Assembly: GCA_031260235.1 (NCBI GenBank)
Contig: JAIRKG010000070.1
Coordinates: 1-18,297 of the forward strand
From: Dysgonamonadaceae bacterium
Lineage (GTDB): Bacteria; Bacteroidota; Bacteroidia; Bacteroidales; Azobacteroidaceae
Direction: 5' to 3'
Length of the DNA: 18,297 nt
Shown here piece by piece: positions 14,978 through 18,297 of this stretch; position 1 is the first letter of the stretch, and each line of letters opens with the position of its first letter. A program made the translations under genes and the position numbers. Under the pieces are notes generated by a model. It saw nothing but the letters and a program-made list of their open reading frames with translations. It was not told the DNA's origin and made no database searches.

Positions 14978-15108
14978 CAAAATTATTCGCGGATACGCTA
15001 ATATTTTTGATAGATTTTGTTGAGGGCGTCTTTTGAATTGTTTGATAAAATATGCGAATTATAAAAATTCTTTCAGAGGCATGGTAAGGTTATCTAAAAA
15101 TTTTCATG

Positions 15109-15116
15109 TAAATTTG
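15109..15116 (+). promoter_or_regulatory. Bacteroidota -7 promoter element for meaB-yitT
   Basis: TAAATTTG matches TAnnTTTG and lies 23 bases before the meaB ATG at 15140. With the ftsK motif it forms a divergent intergenic region of 191 bases, otherwise AT-rich and without other visible features. Confidence 0.5.
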
Positions 15117-15139
15117 CCCGCTCAATAGAATATCATTCA

Positions 15140-16243
15140 ATGAATTTTATAGAACATCTCGAAAACGATCCCCAATACGCCGGTTTAAACGTGAACAAAG
15201 GCATTGCGCAACCGCCCGTTATCAATCCTTACCTGACGGAACGGAAGAAACGCTACATCTATACTCCTGCCGAATATACGGAAGAAATACGGAAAGGAAA
15301 TATTACGGTTTTAAGTCAAGCTGTTACCCTGCTGGAAAGTCAAAAACAGGAACATCAGGCCGTCGCCCAGGAAGTTATTGAAAAATGCCTGCCTTTTTCG
15401 GGAAATTCGGTGCGCATTGGGATTACCGGCGTTCCGGGCGCAGGGAAAAGCACTTCGATCGACGCTTTCGGAATGCATTTGATTCACCACCGGAACCGGA
15501 AATTAGCCGTTCTAGCTATTGACCCGAGTAGCGAACGCTCCAAAGGAAGCATTTTAGGCGATAAAACGCGCATGGAAGAACTTTCACGGAATGCTAAGGC
15601 GTTTATCCGTCCCTCTCCGGCGGCAGGTTCTTTGGGTGGCGTTGCCCGCAAAACGCGTGAAACCATTATTTTATGTGAAGCCGCCGGATTTGATACTATT
15701 TTTGTGGAAACCGTCGGCGTGGGACAATCGGAAACGGCTGTCCATTCGATGGTCGATTTCTTTCTGCTTATCCAACTTGCCGGCACAGGCGACGAACTGC
15801 AAGGAATCAAACGCGGCATCATGGAAATGGCCGACGGAATTATCGTCAACAAAGCCGACGGAAACAATATCGAAAAAGCCCAATTAGCCGCCGCTCAATA
15901 TCGCAATGCGCTACATCTGTTCCCTTTGCCCCCTTCGAACTGGATGCCCAAAGTGATGACTTATTCCGGTTACTATCAATTAGGAATTTCCGAAATATGG
16001 GATATGGTTGACGAATATATGGCGTTTACGTGCAAAAACGGTTATTTTGAGCAACGCCGCAATTCGCAGGCAAAATACTGGATGTATGAAAGTATAAACG
16101 AGCAGTTGAAAAACCACTTTTATCAGTCACCTGTTATTGAAAAAGAATTGCAGGTTAAGGAAATGCAGGTGCTTCGTTCGGAAATAAGCTCGTTTGCGGC
16201 GGCCAAGCAAATGTTGGATATATATTTTAAAGACAGGAAATAA
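15140..16243 (+). CDS. meaB: Methylmalonyl-CoA mutase-associated GTPase MeaB
   Basis: A 367-residue G3E-type GTPase that loads and protects the adenosylcobalamin of methylmalonyl-CoA mutase. Motifs are the P-loop GVPGAGKS (97-104), AIDPSS (127-131), the stretch GSILGDKTRMEELSRN (136-151), SPAAGSLGG (159-167), switch region ETVGVGQSE (190-198) and the guanine-specificity motif NKAD (237-240). The N-terminal arm and C-terminal dimerisation helices are complete. Older annotations call it ArgK or LAO transport ATPase, which is misleading. The mutase genes (mutA/mutB) are not in the window, so the partner is assumed to be elsewhere. yitT starts 3 bases after the stop, within a small duplicated segment that makes the protein's last residues KDRK. 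Confidence 0.94.
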   Translation: MNFIEHLENDPQYAGLNVNKGIAQPPVINPYLTERKKRYIYTPAEYTEEIRKGNITVLSQAVTLLESQKQEHQAVAQEVIEKCLPFSGNSVRIGITGVPGAGKSTSIDAFGMHLIHHRNRKLAVLAIDPSSERSKGSILGDKTRMEELSRNAKAFIRPSPAAGSLGGVARKTRETIILCEAAGFDTIFVETVGVGQSETAVHSMVDFFLLIQLAGTGDELQGIKRGIMEMADGIIVNKADGNNIEKAQLAAAQYRNALHLFPLPPSNWMPKVMTYSGYYQLGISEIWDMVDEYMAFTCKNGYFEQRRNSQAKYWMYESINEQLKNHFYQSPVIEKELQVKEMQVLRSEISSFAAAKQMLDIYFKDRK

Positions 16244-16265
16244 GAAATGCAAAAAGACAGGAAAA
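16229..16265 (+). repeat. 12-base direct repeat across the meaB/yitT junction
   Basis: AAAGACAGGAAA occurs at 16229-16240 and again at 16253-16264. The 24-base offset keeps both copies in frame: the first encodes the last four residues of MeaB (KDRK, stop), the second residues 3-6 of YitT (KDRK). This suggests a small duplication shaped both gene ends. Confidence 0.75.
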
Positions 16266-17137
16266 TAACAATTAACAGAGCGTTTATTTTACAGGAAATA
16301 CAAGACCAGAGTATCATCTGTGTTGGTCTGGTATTGTATGGCCTGGGTTGGACGGGCTTTCTTTTGCCCAGCGGAATCACGACCGGCGGTGTAACCGGCA
16401 TAGCAGCAATTGTTTTTTACGGCACCAAAATTCCGATTGGGATTACTTATTTTTGTATTAATGCGGTTTTGTTGCTGTTTTCCATTAAAATACTCGGGTT
16501 TAAGTTCAGCTTCAGGACAATTTTCAACGTAATCATTCTCAGTGTCCTCTTGTCGCTCCTGCATCGCATTTTCAAGGAGCCGCTTGTCAAAGGCGAGCCG
16601 TTTATGGATTGCATACTGGGCGGCATGTTGTGTGGAGCGGGAATGGGACTGATTTTTAATTTCAATGGAAGCACGGGAGGAACAGATATTATTGCACTCA
16701 TCATCAATAAATATCGAAATATTTCCATCGGAAAAGGACTGTTAATCTGCGACGTGATTATTATTTGTTCTTCGTATATTATTTTCCAAAGCATTGAAAA
16801 AATCGTTTACGGATTGGTGGTGGAGGGAATAATGTCCTATACGGTTGATGTGGTGGTGAGATTGAGCAATGAACGGCAATCGGTGCAGTTTTTTATTTTT
16901 TCCGATAAATACGATGAGATTGCCGACACAATTATCCAACAGGCGCACCGCGGTTGCACCGTTTTGGACGGCATAGGATGGTATTCCCACAAACCGGTGA
17001 AAGTCATTATGGCAATGGTTAAAAAGAACGAATCGGTAACTATTTTCCGCATCGTGAAAAACATTGACCCTCGCGCATTTATTTCTCAAAGTTCCGTAAT
17101 CGGCATTTATGGCGAAGGATTCCAAGCCATAAAATAA
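16247..17137 (+). CDS. YitT family membrane protein (DUF161/DUF2179)
   Basis: A 296-residue integral membrane protein with about five to six hydrophobic segments (about 22-40, 46-58, 64-84, 88-106, 121-139, 164-181) and a soluble C-terminal DUF2179 domain (about 213-290). The family signatures are LPSGITTGGVTGIA (40-53) and FNFNGSTGGTDIIA (137-150). YitT proteins are widespread and their transported or sensed substrate is not established. The DUF2179 domain resembles small ligand-binding (PII/ACT-like) modules, so regulated transport is plausible but unproven. It starts 3 bases after meaB and is surely cotranscribed, although YitT usually sits beside leuS and rdgB in Bacteroidales; rdgB follows here too. 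A MITE-like element begins 6 bases after its stop. Confidence 0.88.
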   Translation: MQKDRKITINRAFILQEIQDQSIICVGLVLYGLGWTGFLLPSGITTGGVTGIAAIVFYGTKIPIGITYFCINAVLLLFSIKILGFKFSFRTIFNVIILSVLLSLLHRIFKEPLVKGEPFMDCILGGMLCGAGMGLIFNFNGSTGGTDIIALIINKYRNISIGKGLLICDVIIICSSYIIFQSIEKIVYGLVVEGIMSYTVDVVVRLSNERQSVQFFIFSDKYDEIADTIIQQAHRGCTVLDGIGWYSHKPVKVIMAMVKKNESVTIFRIVKNIDPRAFISQSSVIGIYGEGFQAIK

Positions 17138-17293
17138 TTCTAATGCTTATCCGCAAAACTGCTCCCCAAGTCTTTAACCCCCCCGCTTTCGTCATTGTTT
17201 CGCCGCTTCGCGGTGAAGCAATCCATTTCTCTTTCTTTGTTTCGGGCTTCGCCCTTATAATAAGGAAAAGAACCCCTTTCCTCTATTTCCTAA

Positions 17294-17399
17294 CATCTCT
17301 TACAGTAGTATCCTGCTATTTAGGATAGAGGCATCCTGTCATTCAGGAGCTACCGTTCCTAATATCTCTTATCTCTGGTTAAGAGCATCTCTTACAGTA
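17294..17399 (+). repeat. 14-base direct repeats inside the inverted-repeat element
   Basis: CATCTCTTACAGTA is found at 17294-17307 and 17386-17399, with a partial copy (TATCTCTTA) near 17363-17371. Between them are hairpins such as TCCTG-TCATT-CAGGA near 17333-17347. No ORF or known family is recognised. Confidence 0.6.
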
Positions 17400-17429
17400 A
17401 TATAAGAATATCCCTCCTTAAAACAAGAA

Positions 17430-17457
17430 AGGCGACAGATTTACATCTATCGCCTTT
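17430..17457. terminator. Rho-independent terminator-like hairpin
   Basis: AAGGCGACAGAT (17430-17441), loop TTAC, and ATCTATCGCCTT (17446-17457) form a 12-base-pair stem with one G-U or C-A position depending on strand. It is followed by TGCTTTCTTTCT on the plus strand and preceded by TTAAAACAAG, so it could end transcription from either direction. It would serve the meaB-yitT transcript before rdgB. Confidence 0.6.
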
Positions 17458-17580
17458 GCTTTCTTTCTCCGGATTGCTTCGCTTCGCTCGCAATGTGACG
17501 TGTGGGGGGTAAAGCCTTTGCGGGCGCTTTTGCGGATAAGCACATAATTTTTCAATACAAAATCCGTTATTATAGTTGAG

Positions 17581-18156
17581 ATGGATAAAAAATTAGTTTT
17601 CGCAAGTAATAACGAGCACAAGTTGGAAGAAATGCGGTCAATACTTGGCGTTTCATATTTCATCGTTTCGCTCCGTGAAATCGGATGTTTTGAAGATATA
17701 CCCGAAACTGCCGACACGCTGGCAGGCAACGCTTTATTGAAAGCGCGGCACATTAAAATGTATTATAATTACGACTGTTTTGCTGATGATACCGGCTTGG
17801 AAGTGAAAGCCCTGAATAATGCTCCGGGAGTTTATTCTGCGCGTTATGCCGGCGAATTGAAGGATTCGGAAGCCAATATGCGAAAAATACTCAAAGAATT
17901 GGAAAACCTGCCCGACCGCACAGCGCGTTTCCGGACGATTATTGCTTTGATTCTCGGAGGAAAGGAATATCTTTTTGAAGGCGTAGTCGAGGGGGAAATC
18001 ACCAAAGAAGCAAGAGGAAACGCCGGTTTTGGCTATGACCCGATTTTTGTTCCCCACGGATATAACGAAACTTTTGCGGAAATGAGAGCAGACGTGAAAA
18101 ATAAAATCAGCCACCGCGCAAAAGCAGTAGAAAAACTGAAAGCGTTTTTAATATAA
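17581..18156 (+). CDS. rdgB: Non-canonical purine NTP pyrophosphatase (RdgB/HAM1)
   Basis: A 191-residue house-cleaning enzyme that hydrolyses dITP, ITP and XTP to the monophosphate, keeping deaminated purines out of DNA and RNA. Motifs are [12 protein letters not shown] (7-18, phosphate-binding SNNEHK at 9-14), DDTGLEV with the catalytic aspartates 69-70, [10 protein letters not shown] (82-91), GFGYDPIF (149-156) and SHRAKA (177-182). Length is typical. The start at 17581 gives the usual [11 protein letters not shown]. The yitT-rdgB order is commonly seen in Bacteroidales, but here the two are separated by the inverted-repeat element, so rdgB probably needs its own promoter, which I cannot place with confidence. 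The next gene starts 33 bases later. Confidence 0.95.
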   Translation: MDKKLVFASNNEHKLEEMRSILGVSYFIVSLREIGCFEDIPETADTLAGNALLKARHIKMYYNYDCFADDTGLEVKALNNAPGVYSARYAGELKDSEANMRKILKELENLPDRTARFRTIIALILGGKEYLFEGVVEGEITKEARGNAGFGYDPIFVPHGYNETFAEMRADVKNKISHRAKAVEKLKAFLI

Positions 18157-18189
18157 TGTATTAGCGGCAACTAAAAATAAAAATACAGG

Positions 18190-18297
18190 ATGAAAATAAA
18201 AATTTTTGCTGTTTTGTTGATAAGCCTGTTTCAGGCAAATATTCACGCAGAAGTAGGCAAATGGAAATATTACAGGGCTTACTGGGATGCGTCTGTA
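18190..18297 (+). CDS. Secreted protein N-terminus, PorZ-like (cut by window edge)
   Basis: The ATG at 18190 follows an AGG stretch and opens a frame to the window edge, 36 codons. Residues 1-20 form a Sec signal peptide (MKIKIFAVLLISLFQANIHA) with likely cleavage after Ala20. The mature start, VGKWKYYRAYWDASV, resembles the first beta-propeller strand of PorZ and related two-component-regulator-propeller proteins (W-x-x-Y/H-x-x-Y-x-x pattern). PorZ is a surface component of the type IX secretion system in Bacteroidota. An RdgB-PorZ neighbourhood is plausible from related genomes as far as I recall. Sixteen mature residues are too few for certainty; any secreted beta-propeller is possible. 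Confidence 0.5.
   Translation, partial: MKIKIFAVLLISLFQANIHAEVGKWKYYRAYWDASV

Larger units (their letters stand above)
17144..17542. mobile_element. 399-base non-coding inverted-repeat (MITE-like) element
   Basis: The stretch between yitT and rdgB is bounded by a perfect 15-base inverted repeat, TGCTTATCCGCAAAA at 17144-17158 and its complement at 17528-17542. The arms continue imperfectly inward: CTTTAACCCCCC (17172-17183) against GGGGGGTAAAG (17504-17514), CGTCATTG (17190-17197) against CAATGTGACG (17491-17500), and GAAGCAATCC (17215-17224) against GGATTGCTTC (17471-17480). Arms total about 81 and 72 bases. The interior has several hairpins and short direct repeats and no credible ORF. ATAATT occurs just outside both ends (17134-17139, 17544-17549), but it is AT-rich and not directly abutting, so a target duplication is doubtful. 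It could also be an assembled cluster of dispersed repeats rather than one mobile unit. Confidence 0.6.

Noticed and set aside
17144..17542. CRISPR array from the repeated strings
   Set aside because: The repeats are inverted, unequal and few, with no regular spacer length and no cas genes.
17143..17753. Short open frames within and antisense to the element before rdgB
   Set aside because: They run through repeat DNA and produce the typical spurious peptide of this repeat core; rdgB covers the rest in the correct frame.

Overview
This window reads as a piece of a Bacteroidales (phylum Bacteroidota) chromosome. The evidence is the gene content (GH92 lipoprotein, pyrH, yraN, a monofunctional BirA, FtsK, MeaB, YitT, a PorZ-like start) and at least nine copies of the Bacteroidota -7 promoter motif TAnnTTTG placed just upstream of genes, while Shine-Dalgarno sequences are weak or absent. 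Genus cannot be judged from the sequence.

Layout. On the minus strand, 1551 to 1 holds a small ribbon-helix-helix-like protein, the tRNA adenosine deaminase tadA, and the start of a GH92 alpha-mannosidase lipoprotein cut by the window edge. A divergent promoter region (about 1560-1640) also drives, on the plus strand, yraN, a possible 30-residue ORF, birA and then pyrH. A tRNA-Leu(UAG) follows, then folC only 9 bases later, and an M24 aminopeptidase (pepP-like). A minus-strand tRNA-Arg(CCU) and a palindromic repeat come next, then sufE-trmH (overlapping), nadB, lgt, an AT-rich leader-like gap and miaB. miaB converges on a cytidylate-kinase-like gene that lies downstream of ftsK on the minus strand. 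ftsK is divergent from meaB-yitT. After a 399-base inverted-repeat element come rdgB and the first 36 codons of a secreted protein resembling PorZ of the type IX secretion system.

Functionally this is mostly housekeeping: tRNA decoding and modification (tadA, miaB, a SpoU-type methylase, two tRNAs), nucleotide and cofactor metabolism (pyrH, rdgB, birA, folC, nadB, sufE), lipoprotein maturation (lgt), chromosome segregation (ftsK) and the B12-mutase chaperone meaB. I see no CRISPR array, defence island, transposase, phage gene or toxin-antitoxin pair, and I do not claim an undescribed system.

The points most worth a second look are: (1) a sharp change of base composition, from about 60% to about 45% GC, at the tRNA-Leu gene, whose acceptor stem is imperfect, which could mark recombination or a contig join; (2) a MITE-like inverted-repeat element between yitT and rdgB that shares its core with a second palindrome at 6593-6682; (3) folC starting 9 bases after a tRNA; and (4) several gene junctions altered by small duplications or lost stops (sufE/trmH, meaB/yitT).
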